From NCBI GenBank assembly GCA_030490835.1, contig CM059972.1, forward strand, positions 58,881,563-58,945,562: DNA of 64,000 bases, written 5' to 3'. Positions 12,567 to 22,960 of this stretch are shown here, piece by piece. The notes beneath the pieces are model-generated. The model did not search any database. It was given only the letters and a program-made list of their open reading frames with translations, and was not told the DNA's origin. Position 1 is the first letter of the stretch. Each line of letters starts with the position of its first letter. Both the position numbers and the translations under genes were made by a program. The DNA comes from Annona cherimola (lineage: Eukaryota > Streptophyta > Magnoliopsida > Magnoliales > Annonaceae).

Positions 12567-13656
12567 AAACCATAAACGAGATAGTAAACTCATTAACAAT
12601 TCACATATATGCTATGTAGCAAAATCAAATATGACTAAAGTAAAAAATATAAAATAAATCATAAATTAATTATTGACAACTCACAAATACTATATATATG
12701 TGTGTTCACACAATCAAAAACTATAAAAGAGTTGATTTTTTTTAATGTTAAGGCGTTCAAGTTTATTTCCAGATTTTTTAAATTTTTATAAATTAAAAAC
12801 TTCAAATATTACTTAAAATTGCAAGAAAAAATTATTATATTATAGTAAACATATTCATATAACTGATAAAAATTTTCTTTTTTCAAAATTTTGAATAACC
12901 TTTAGAACTTTTATATTTCTGAAAATAAAAACATATAAAAATAAAATAAAAATTTACTTAGTTGCAAGAAAAAATGGACATTACTGCAAAAATGTGTAGA
13001 GAAAAGGAATTTTGGAAAAGAAAATATATGCAAAAGAGTGAACAACTATAACTTTTCGTAATTTTATTCATTTGGCCAATGCTCTCCAACCGATAGACCC
13101 CTTGTATAGGCAAATATGCCCTCCCATTGGCCGATAAACTTAAAATTTTAAGATGCAGCTAAAATACCCTCGTATCCCATATGATAAAGCTGATGCAAGG
13201 GCTCATTAGCCGATATTTGAATTCATAGCCGCAAATGTACAGCAATGGTTAATGAAAACTTGAATTCTGCTTTTATTCTTCTGAGACACTGTAGACCAAT
13301 TTTCTGAAGCTCATCAGAATGTAGAATTTGTTGCTAATCAAAATTGTTATCGCACGGAGTGTCATGCCTTCCATTCAGATGAACATTAGATGATTGCGGA
13401 AGTTACATAATTAGTTTATCATGTGAAACAAATGGTAGAAGCAAATGACACATGCCAAAAAACTCTATGATCATGTTAGTAAACCAATTATTTTCTGTCT
13501 GTTGCTTATTTTCCCTATCAGTCCATCCTGTTAGACCAATTGGATGCACACATGCTCCACCATGTCCCTAAATACCTACCCTTTATAGACGGTTGATGTA
13601 GAATCTTACAATTATAGATAATCACAGGTTCATTCCGCTTCCTTTCACTAAAAAAA
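11796..13656. other. AT-rich intergenic DNA with a (TA)n microsatellite at 12531-12564
   Basis: The only clear features are 34 bp of uninterrupted TA and a short duplication of AACTCTTAGGAGTAC near 12080 and 12118. No gene or element boundary is visible up to the LTR at 13657. Confidence 0.55.
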
Positions 13657-14203
13657 TGTAAGGAATTTTCAAAATATCAATTGTCCGTTTGATTGAAACG
13701 TTAATGGAACGTTTCTGAAATTAAATTGGGCATAGGCCGTTACCGGGAAATTGAATTGGACATTGGCTGTTACCGTGCGTTTCCAAATTCAAAACGGCCA
13801 TATGTTATTATATATATTAGTATAAATAGGATATGTGCGGTAATTCAAAATACACAAAAATTTTTTTTTTTTGCTCACAGCCATCAAAGCCTTTTTCTTT
13901 CAACATCTTTCACTCGTCTTTGCAATTTTTTTTTATTTTATTCCATTTAAAACTTGTTGCTTCCATCATCAAGTGTTTGGAATCTAGAAGGGAGGCTGTT
14001 TTCATTCTAGATTAGGTTTACTCTTTGTATCCTAGGGGCAAGTTGCTATAACCCTAAACAGCTGTGAGGGTGCAAATGTTGCCTTAAGGAAAATGACACT
14101 TGTAACACGCCTGGAGGAGAAACCTATTTTCTGGTTTAAATATTTTCTCACTTTCCTTAATTTTTCCCTTTCCATTTTCAATTCCCCGTCCCAATTTTCA
14201 ACA
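13657..14203 (+). repeat. 5' LTR of the 13.7 kb copia element
   Basis: It is a TG...CA-bounded LTR of 547 bp with its partner at 18718. A TATA box (TATAAATA, 13821-13828) and a T-run followed by TTTGCTCACAGCC lie downstream, suggesting U3 about 13657-13850. A 13-nt word at 14076-14088 is complementary to sequence just after the LTR. Confidence 0.92.
13821..13828 (+). promoter_or_regulatory. LTR TATA box
   Basis: TATAAATA is present in both LTRs (13821-13828 and 18872-18879) with the same neighbours. It is the only good core-promoter match in the LTR, so transcripts probably start about 25-35 nt downstream. Confidence 0.65.
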
Positions 14204-14205
14204 TT

Positions 14206-14218
14206 CTTAAGGCAACAT
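14206..14218 (+). promoter_or_regulatory. Candidate primer-binding site, self-complementary to the LTR
   Basis: The usual tRNA-type site beginning TGG is absent after this LTR. Instead CTTAAGGCAACAT, two bases after the LTR end, is the exact reverse complement of ATGTTGCCTTAAG at 14076-14088. This recalls the self-priming known for the Tf1/sushi type, but the paired word lies about 225 nt after the predicted transcript start, not at the 5' end. The function is inferred only. Confidence 0.4.
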
Positions 14219-14250
14219 ATTTTTTTCTTATCCTTTGCTGTTATTTATAA

Positions 14251-15110
14251 ATGGCCCCCCAATCATCCATTTTACCCACAAAACCTAATATCCCAAGATT
14301 GGATTGTTGTGTTGCTACCAATTTGAAAATATGGAAACAACAACTTCATCTTTTTCTAACTCGAATTGGAGTTGTCGACGTCCTCACTATGCTAAGACCT
14401 GAAGAAAAAGAAGATGAAATACTGCAAGATCAACGCCGAAGAGGGAAGTGGGATATGGACAATTATATTTGCAAAGGGCACATCATCGAAGCACTATCCG
14501 ACTCGCTATTCGAGGTGTACCAAGATGCAAATACTGCCAAAGAAATCTGGGATTCGCTTCTACACAAATACAGTACTGATGATGCGAGCGTCGAACGATT
14601 TCTAGTAAGCGATTTCCTTAATTATACTATGACTGATGATAAACCAATTCTTGTTCAAGTTAACGAGATTGAATTTATCATCAATCAACTTGGGTCACAT
14701 GGCAGTAAGATGGATGAGTCTGTTCTTGTCGGTGCGATTATTGAGAAATTGCCACCTAGTTGGAACAACCATCGCAAAAATCTGAAATAAATGAAAGGAT
14801 CATTGAGTTTAGATGATCTTGCTCTTAATCTTTGTACTGAAGAAAAATCAAGAAAAACTGAAAAGAAAGAAGAGCAAGTTCAATCTCAGGCTCACGTGGT
14901 TGAAATTCAAAATTGGGTGACAATTAGCAATAATTAGCCCTCTAGGAAATTTAACTTAAATACCAATAAAACTATTGCTAAGAAGAGAAAAGGACCTTAT
15001 TATTAATGCAAAAAGATGGGACATTTAAAAAGGGAGTGTAGGCTTCTCAAAAAGAAGAATAACACTCAAAAGGGTCCTGAGGCACATTTGACTAAACAAA
15101 ATTTTGTTGC
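14251..15110 (+). pseudogene. gag: copia gag, decayed
   Basis: An open stretch of 179 codons (14251-14790) gives the capsid region, with motifs WKQQLHLFL, AKEIWDSLLHKY and the UBN2-type ending KLPPSWNNHRKNLK. After a TAA the same frame continues through SLSLDDLALNLCTEEKSRK and another stop, to a zinc knuckle near 15005 that still reads CKKMGHLKREC but has lost its first cysteine. The protein would package element RNA. At least three stops interrupt it. Confidence 0.88.
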
Positions 15111-15136
15111 CATGATTTTTGAAATTTGTACTGTGA

Positions 15137-18100
15137 GTGATGACCAGGCTTGATTCTGGGGCTACTAGACATGTATGCAAAAATAAAAGTCAGTTTAAAA
15201 CCTATGAATCTGGTAATAATGGAAATAATCTTTTCATGGGTAATTCATTTACCGCTAAAGTGGTAGGGTCAGGAACTATTATCAGGAAACTGACTTCTGA
15301 AAAATCACTCACCCTTACAAATGTACTTCATGTACCAGAAATTCGCAAAAACGTGGTCTCAGTTAGCCTTCTTAACAAATATGGTTTTAAATTGGTATTT
15401 GAGTCAGACCAAATTATTGTTACCAAAGGAGGCGTTTTTGTTGGGAAGAGCTATGTTGTAGACGACATGTTTTACCTGAATGTGAATAATGGATCATCTT
15501 CTTCTGCTTATATTATTGATTCATTTTCTTTATGGCATGATAGACTAGGTCATGTTAATTTTAGAAGTATGGACACTATGATGAAATTAGGATTAATTCC
15601 TAGATCACCTAATGAATCAACTGATAAATGTAAATTGTGTGTTCAAACTAAAATTACTAAAAAGTCATTTCAAAATGTAGAAAAAAATTCAGAATTATTG
15701 GGTTTAATTCATACTGATATATGTGATATAGAAAATAATCTAACAAGAGGTGGTAAAAGATATTTTATAACTTTTATAGATGATTTTAGTAAATATACAT
15801 ATGTTTATTTGCTATGAACTAAAGATGAAGCCTTAGAAAAATTTAAATCTTATAAAGCTGAATTTGAAAATCAACTTGGTAGAACCATTAAATCTCTAAA
15901 ATCAGATAGAGGTAAAGAATATTTATCAAATGACTTTAATGATTTTTGTGAAAATGCTGGCATAATTCACCAAGTAACAACCCCATATACATCTCAACAG
16001 AATGGAACTGCAGAAAGGAAAAATAGAACATTGGTCGAGATGGTAATTAAATGTTAATAAATGCAGACCTAAGTAAAGGTTGGTGGGGTGAAGCTTTATT
16101 AGTAGCTTGTCACATTCTTAATAGAATTCCACATAAGAAAACTAAAGTCACTCCTTATGAATTATGGAAAAATAAGGCACATAATCTTAAATATTTAAGA
16201 GTTTAGGGTTGTAGAGCCTTAGTAAGACTACCCGATCCTAAAAGACCAAAATTAGGACAAAGAGGAATAGAATGCATATTTTTAGGGTATGCAATAAATA
16301 GTAAAGCTTATAAATTTGTAGTGGTAGAGCCTAACAGTCCAATTCAACAAAATACCATTATTGAATCTAGAGATGCTGATTTTTATGAAAATACTTATAA
16401 AGCTATTCCTAAGCTTGGTAATAATGATGAAGCTTCTTTTTCTTCTCAATCATTGGATAAGTCTATAAGTAATGATTCTACATCAGCAGATAAACCTATA
16501 GATGATGATAATGAAAATATGAGAAGAAGTAAAAGAGCTAGGAAAGATAATTATAATCGTTTTGGGCTTGATTTTCAATTATACCTAATAGAAGGATCCA
16601 GAGATAATATAAATGAGGAACACATGATTATTTTACATACCAAAGGGGATCCAACTACATATGAAGAGGCTATGAAATTTCTAGATGTATCATACCGGAA
16701 AGAAGCGATCCAAGATGAAATGGATTCAATAATAGGAAATGGAACTTGGACATTAGTTGATTTACCACTAGGATCTAAACCTATAGGTTGTAAATGAATT
16801 TTTAAAAAGAAATTAAAAATTGATGGCTTAATTGATAAATTTAAAGCTAGATTAGTAGCTAAGGGGTTTAAGCAAAAGGAAGGTATAAAGTTCTTTGACA
16901 CTTATGCCCCAGTAGCTAGAATTTCAACCATTAGATTATTAATGGCCCTAGCTTCCATCTATCACCTTCAAATTCACCAAATGGATGTAAAAACTGCATT
17001 TCTAAATGGAGATTTAGATGAAGAAATTTATATGGAACAACCTGAAGGATTCATAATGCCTGGACAAGAAAAGAAAGTTTGCAAACTAATAAAATCATTA
17101 TATGGTTTAAAACAAGCACCTAAGCAATGACATGAAAAATTTGATCAAGTTGTGTTATCAAATGGGTATAAATTAAACCAATCAGACAAACGTATTTATA
17201 GTAAATTTACTACAAATAGAGGTGTTATTATTTGCCTATATGTGGATGATATGCTTATTTTTGGGACTGATATTGATATTATTGAAGAAACTAAAAACTT
17301 TTTGTCAATTAATTTTGATATGAAAGATATGGGCAAAGATGATGTTATTCTTGACATCAAGATTATCAGAAATGGTAATGTATTTTCTCTTTCCCAATCG
17401 CATTATATTGAAAAGAAATTCAAACGGTTTAACCATTTGGATGCAGGTGTAGCCTCAACTCCCTTTGATCCCAGCATTAAATTATGTGAAAATGAAGAAA
17501 GATCTGTAGCTCAGCTTGAGTATGCCAAAGTGATTGGAAGTTTGATGTATGTCATGTATTGTATTAGACCAGATATTTTTTATGTCGTGGTTGTACTTAA
17601 TAGGTTCACTAGTAATCCTGGATATATACATTGGAATGCAATTTATAGGGTATTAAAATATTTGAAAAAGACCATTGCTTATGGATTGCATTTCAGTGGT
17701 GAACCAACTGTATTAGAAGGGTATAGCGATGCAAGTTGGATTTCAGACACCAAGGAATCCATGTCTACTAGTGGTTGGATTTTTACCCTTGGGGGAGCTG
17801 CTATTTCTTGAGCTTCCAAAAAGAAAACCTGCATTACACATTCTACCATGGAATCCGAATTCCTTGCATTGGCTGCAACAGGGAAAGAAGCAGAATGACT
17901 TAGAAATTTACTACTTGAAATCTCTATTTGGCCTAAGCCTATACCTCCTATCTATGTACATTGTGACAGCGAAACAACCTTATCAAGAGCATACAACAAG
18001 ACTTATAATGGTAAATTGAGGCATATTGCATTAAGGCACAACTATGTAAGGCAATTGCTCCAAGATGGAGTGGTAAATATTGATTTTGTAAGATCAAGTG

Positions 18101-18150
18101 AAAACTTGGCAGACCCGCTTACAAAAGGCCTTACTTGGAATGTGGTCTGA
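15137..18150 (+). pseudogene. pol: copia pol: protease, integrase, reverse transcriptase, RNase H
   Basis: The protease active site is DSGATRH (15142 on). Integrase has the HHCC finger (LWHDRLGH...CKLC), the first catalytic Asp in IHTDIC, the second in SDRGKEY and the Glu in TAERKN. RT has QMDVKTAFLNGDLDEEIYMEQPEGF and the YVDD core in [12 protein letters not shown] (near 17240). RNase H has YSDASW, TMESEFLAL and ends near ADPLTKGL. Stops at 15815, 16204, 16795, 17128, 17809 and about 17895, and a frameshift near 16050, break it. Five of these six stops stand where the family has Trp; the one at 15815 may replace Arg. Confidence 0.93.
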
Positions 18151-18717
18151 AAAACAACAAGAGGGATGGACTTAAATCCACATATAATGAGTTGCAATGA
18201 CTGAAACTCAACTCTAAACTTATAGCCCAGGTATAAAGTTCAATGAGCAAAGTATGTTACATCTCTCATGTAGTGCTTGGTTCTTATAAGGTATTTATGA
18301 GGATGAGTGTATTATACTCTTAATGGATCTAAAACTATTATATTGGAGTATTTAATTACAGGGTACTCTAAATAGATCCACCTATATGAGTATTGGAAGT
18401 GAGGCCGCTTCTGTTACCAGAGTGTATGGGTTCACTCTGAGGAGCTCATGAAACTGGGATACTGACACATGACTATAACGTGTCACCTTTATAAACACTT
18501 AATGCAATTTTGAAATCTTGTATGTGAAATATATCCGATATATCAAATGGGGTCGATAGTTCAAAGCCTCGGCTACTATACACCTCGGTAGATCAAGATG
18601 CATTTTTATTAAGTGAAGGTTCTAGTCCACCCGACACCTTTAATTATGTATGAGGTTTTACTGGTTTTGAATGGAATTGAATTTTAATTTTGAAAATGGT
18701 AGGGGAATGTAAGGAAT
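18151..18717 (+). promoter_or_regulatory. 3' untranslated part and polypurine tract of the copia element
   Basis: Between the end of RNase H and the 3' LTR lies about 560 bp without coding signs. The last bases GAAAATGGTAGGGGAA (18702-18717) abut the TGTAAGG start of the LTR and form the polypurine tract. Confidence 0.75.
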
Positions 18718-19249
18718 TTTCAAAATATCAATTGTCCGTTTGATTGAAACGTTAAGGGAACGTTTCTGAAATTAATTTGGGCATAGGCTATTACTGGGAA
18801 ATTGAATTGGACATTGGCTGTTACCGTGCGTTTCCAAATTCAAAACGGCCATACGTTATCATATATATTAGTATAAATAGGATATGTGCAGTAGTTCAAA
18901 ATACACAAAATTTTTTTTTTGCTCACAGCCATCGAAGCCTTTTTCTTTCAACATCTTTCACTCGTCCTTGCAATTTTTTTATTTTATTCCATTCAAAACT
19001 TGTTGCTTCCATCATCAAGTTTTTGGAATCTAGAAGGGAGGCTGTTTTCATTCTAGATTAGGTTTACTCTTTGTATCCTAGGGGCGAGTTGCTATAACCC
19101 TAAACAACTGTGAGGGTGCAAATGTTACCTTAAGGAAAGTGACACTTGTAACACGCCTGGAGGAGAAATCTATTTTCTGGTTTAAATATTTTCTCACTTT
19201 CCTTAATTTTTCCCTTTCCATTTTCAATTCCCCGTCCCAATTTTCAACA
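18718..19249 (+). repeat. 3' LTR of the 13.7 kb copia element
   Basis: At 532 bp it is collinear with 13657-14203, including the TATAAATA box. It has a shorter T-run and scattered transitions. The copy of the 13-nt primer-like word has one mismatch here (ATGTTACCTTAAG). Confidence 0.92.
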
Positions 19250-20689
19250 AAATTTTTTTATTTTTGCGGAAATGTTTTTTTGCAGAAGGTTAAAATTTGG
19301 TTATTGAAGAAAAACTTGGTTGTTAATAACTTGCAACATATTTCATATAACAACCATTAACAAGAAATTCAGTTGCCAATAGTTCATGATTTTTATGTCT
19401 AGGTAAAAAAGTTTTAATTTGGTTGTCAAAATGTTATTATAAGCAAGAAGAATTTTCTTTGCCTAGGAAAACATCACTATAAGCAAGTAAATTTCTTTTT
19501 ATCAATGAAAGTATCATAACAAGTAATAAATTTTTTCTTCGCATTTGCATTTTTCTGGTTAATAAAAATTCTTTTCATTGCTAAAAAGGGTTGCAAAGAA
19601 TGTCTCTATTTTCTTGTAGTTTTTCTTTTACATTCTTAAACTTCACTGACTAGACTGTGCTGCAGATTGATACTTTGCTATATCTTTGTGGTTAAAGCCA
19701 ATAACACAATGAATCCCGAGCTTCCTTGCACTGATGGGACTGACTGTGTGTTAACTTGTTCATGTCAACTACTGCATTTTATAATCTTCATCCTTTCTTA
19801 AAATAAAATGTTAAGCTCATGTTTGTGCCTGGTTTTCTCATTAGAATTTTATGTGCTGGTGTCCCATGCTAAAACACAATTTCAGATTTTGTTGTTCTGC
19901 ATTTCCACTTTAGTTATTCAACGGGTATATATATTAAATGGATTTTTGTCTACACCTTATCACCTGTACCAGAAAAGCACCTGGGCATTTTGTCATGTTT
20001 TGTAATCGGCTCGGTTGAACTCACCTTTATTGGAACCCATGGAAACTGAAAAGAATATGAGTCTTGCTATCCTCAGATTTGTTTTTTCTTTACTAGTTAA
20101 TTCATATTTGTGAAGAATCGTTGTAAAAAAAAGCTTTGTGTGAAATTAATTATGGTAACTAGTAAGATGCATGAGTTCTTTAATGATATTTTGGATAGAA
20201 TTATCTGAGCAATTTCTCTATTATAGCCGGCTTTCTGACATTTTGTTCAACAGAAGTATTACGCCTTTTAAATACTTGACCTGAAAGAATCTTCATTCTG
20301 TAGAATAAATGAACTATAAAAAGTTATTTTAGAAGAAAATAATTCACTAACAAAGAAATATGTAAGAAATAGAGTCCCCAGAGAAATATGTAAGAAATTA
20401 GGAAGAGTGTTAAGTGAAGAATGAGGTGGCTGTCAATGTGGCGATATCTACCTAGCTGCCAAACCAAGCTACCTATGTTTATTGCCAATTCCAAGTTTAC
20501 CTACACAAATTTCATATGAGGAAGTTGTCGTATCTTAGGCCGATCAATCTTCACGTGAATCTTGCATGCAGTTCTCTTTCGAGGCATCAATGTTTGAATG
20601 CAATCTTCCTTGGAAGTGATATGATGTTGGAGCGTTCAAGCAGTTTGATGTTAGTACGAGTTGAGGGACAGTCCTCCTCCTCCTCACTC
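19250..20689. other. Intergenic DNA, no gene recognised
   Basis: AT-rich with no family-level protein match in six frames. Open frames at 19808-20005 and 20516-20719 have no recognisable domain. Confidence 0.45.
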
Positions 20690-20850
20690 AATAATCATAT
20701 TTCTCTTCTAAGAAACTAACCAGTTCTCCACAATTCTGTATCTGTAAAGCTTTCAACTGTCATAGCAGTTGAAGCATCCCTTGAGGCGTTGATGTTAGGC
20801 TAGGAATGAATATCACCAATAAACATCGAGATTGATTAGTTTGCGCCTTT
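20690..20850 (-). pseudogene. Leucine-rich-repeat fragment of an NB-LRR gene
   Basis: On the minus strand the frame reads IPSLTSTPQGMLQLL, stop, QLKALQIQNCGELVSFLEE. The pattern LxxLxIxNCxELxSF is the usual C-terminal LRR of CC-NB-LRR resistance proteins. The fragment is short and interrupted. It has the same strand as the larger NB-LRR relics at 32.7-33.7, 43.2-43.4 and 63.7-64.0 kb, so it may be the 3' end of that gene; an independent copy is equally possible. Confidence 0.42.
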
Positions 20851-21157
20851 TCTGTCACCAAATTAACTCCCTCACCTTGTATTGCTTGAGAGAAGAAGCA
20901 ACGGGATGACAATAATATTTTAAATAACTTCCATGAAACACACATGAAAATACCGTGTAATGATCTTTGACTGGTCGAAAAATCCCATTCGTAATTGTTT
21001 TTAGTCTTTTTTAAAATTATAAATCTATTTTCTATAGACAACTTTGTCATTTTTGGATATGGGTACATCTTTTTGAATTCTAAACAAGAGGTATTGTGGT
21101 CATTTTAACCATTTAAAAATGACCAAAATACTCCCGTGTCCACAACTTAAAAAAATA

Positions 21158-21402
21158 GGTGTGTTTGTTTTAATGTAAAATTTTTACTCTCCACGACTAT
21201 CCTATTTTTAATTATTTTTTCATATTTTTCTACACAAATTATCCTACTTTTCTATTATACCCATACGACTCACTTGTCTATTTATTTTATTCTCTTTATT
21301 CCTTGTCATTACCTCTAGCATATCAGTCTTCTTCTCTTATTTTAAAAACTTTTACGCCAATAAATTTTCTTCCAAAAGTTGTATAACTTTCCAAACACAA
21401 CC
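21158..21402. mobile_element. MITE-like element with GGTGTGTTTG ends
   Basis: It begins GGTGTGTTTG and ends CCAAACACAACC. The interior (TTTACTCTCCACGACTATCC, then an AT-rich run and TCCTACTTTTCTATTAT) matches the 60604-60895 element and parts of the inverted repeat at 38.5-39.1 kb. Terminal bases fit several hAT- or Harbinger-like MITE families. The target duplication is not clear. Confidence 0.7.
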
Positions 21403-22264
21403 TAAATCCAAAACTGCTAAAATTTGGTTTATAATTAGTATACACCTAGATTTAAAAAACTAAAAAAATAAAAATTTTAAATGGATATTAGAACCGGTCA
21501 ACATTTGTAACTAAACGCAGAGGATCATCAGCCGAAAATACCATCTAGAAAATAGGCAGCAACTTGTTTTTAGAAATTTTGGAGACATGGCCCTCAAATT
21601 AAGACAATAATCAAGCAAATTAAAACATCGAATTAGTTCTTATCAACTACAAATTCAAGTCATTATCCTTCAAGCTACTATTCCTCTATTGCAAAAACTT
21701 TATTCTTATAACCATGTTATAAAAGATAACTTCCTTGAAACTCACAAAAAAGTAACATCCATAAAATACGGAACAAATTGTCTTGAGAAGCTTGGAAGAA
21801 GAACTCACAAAAAAATAAAAACAAGAATCTAGCAAATTAAAACAATACGTATGGCATCCATAAATTCAAGTCATTACCCTTCAAGCCTTCAACATGAGTG
21901 ACATTCTCTAGTTGTTAAATCTCTACAGAAGCATGCAGTTTCCCTAGATTTTTGTTTTCATGTGATGCTTGCTTGTTAGCATTTTTCTTCAGCTACCTCT
22001 TTAGCTATCTTAATGGCCAACACTCACCTCTGCATCTTAAGCTCCATGGACCTCCTTGGACCTTGTACTCTCTTACTTCCTTCTGACAAAAGCAATGCCA
22101 TCTATGATAGGATATGAGGAAAAGATGCATAAAAAGGGAACCTATGAAAGTGACTCCCTTAATTTTTCTATCCTGTAATCCATGCCTCATCACATTAAAT
22201 TTTCCAACTAACCTCCTTCTTATGAACCTTTTTTAAGATTTCCTTCAAGGCTTTCCATTTGAAA
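21403..22264. other. Intergenic DNA with an internal degenerate duplication
   Basis: A block near 21603-21680 (AGCAAATTAAAAC..., AAATTCAAGTCATTA, CTTCAAGC) recurs near 21830-21895. No gene is recognised. Confidence 0.4.
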
Positions 22265-22390
22265 TAGGGGAGCCAATCCATGGGAAGCGATTCCCACGGT
22301 TCTCTCATAGGAAGCATCACATCCACCATTCATTTTCATTTGATGGTCTGGATTGAAAGGGTTAATTTGGGTATTCATAATAATTCACAA
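22265..22390 (+). repeat. Copy of the repeat at 11655-11795; possible transposon end
   Basis: It starts GGGGAGCCAATCCATGGGAAG and contains TCTCATAGGAAGCATCACATCCACC-type sequence. It lies about 15 bp before a pyrimidine-rich leader and upstream of the MULE-type genes, so it may be the left terminal inverted repeat of that MULE. No matching right end was found. Confidence 0.45.
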
Positions 22391-22404
22391 GCGAGTGTTA
22401 ATTG

Positions 22405-22960
22405 AGCTGCTATTACACGCACCGGCAGTTCCATCACTCCCCTCCCAATTTTTCTTTTGTTTTCCCTTTTCTGCCGTGGCTCGAATCTCCTCTCTCCCGG
22501 CAATCTCTCCTTCCACCCCTCTTGCCATCTCTCCTCCACCCCTTTCTATACACTTCTTCATTGCCTCCCTTCTGTCTTCCCCTCTTTCTACCTAGGGTTT
22601 TTCTCCCACACCCCCCACACTTCCTCTCAAGGAGAAATTTTGAGAAAGCGGCTTCAATTTGATTCATAGAAACTCCTCCACACCTCATCGATCTTGAGCA
22701 AATCTTCCACAACAAGCAAAGGAAGTAAATCGAATTCAGAGGTGCGCTTCCTTAGGCTTTTCTTCCACCTCCTCGATCTACTTTCACATCTCGTTTGCAT
22801 ATTTGAGCTTTTTGCGAATGCATTGGCAATTGTGAGTGAGTGTCCGGTGATGAAGAGGTTGACCGCAGTCGTGGCTGTCATTGTCGCCAAATCCGATAGA
22901 GAATTAGAAGTTGTCGGCGACTGAAATCAGTAGCTGGAATAGTGCAACTTGCTGCTAGAC
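22405..22960 (+). promoter_or_regulatory. Pyrimidine-rich leader-like region before the MULE genes
   Basis: It is strongly C/T-rich (22430-22625), with CTAGGGTTTTTCTCC, then a GC-richer 300 bp. This is typical of a plant promoter-proximal 5' UTR. Several short overlapping frames are artefacts of the pyrimidine run. It may be the first exon(s) of the transposase gene starting at 26670; no splice junction between them can be shown. Confidence 0.4.

Larger units (their letters stand above)
13657..19249 (+). mobile_element. Nearly full-length but inactivated Ty1-copia retrotransposon
   Basis: Two LTRs in direct orientation (13657-14203 and 18718-19249) flank gag, protease, integrase, RT and RNase H in the Ty1-copia order, all on the plus strand. 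The LTRs start TGTAAGGAATTTTC and end TTTTCAACA. They differ at only a few percent of positions in the stretches I compared, so insertion is much younger than that of the 34-43 kb element. Flanks are A-rich (AAAAAA before, AAATT after), so no target duplication can be called. Several stops and frameshifts prevent expression of a full polyprotein. Confidence 0.93.

Noticed and set aside
11655..22390. One 10.7 kb transposon with the two inverted repeats as its ends
   Set aside because: The inner sides of the repeats face away from each other, and the copia element between has its own ends.
22353..22924. Several overlapping open frames of 60-93 codons on both strands
   Set aside because: They come from a long C/T-rich run; no domain, and frames overlap each other in low-complexity sequence.
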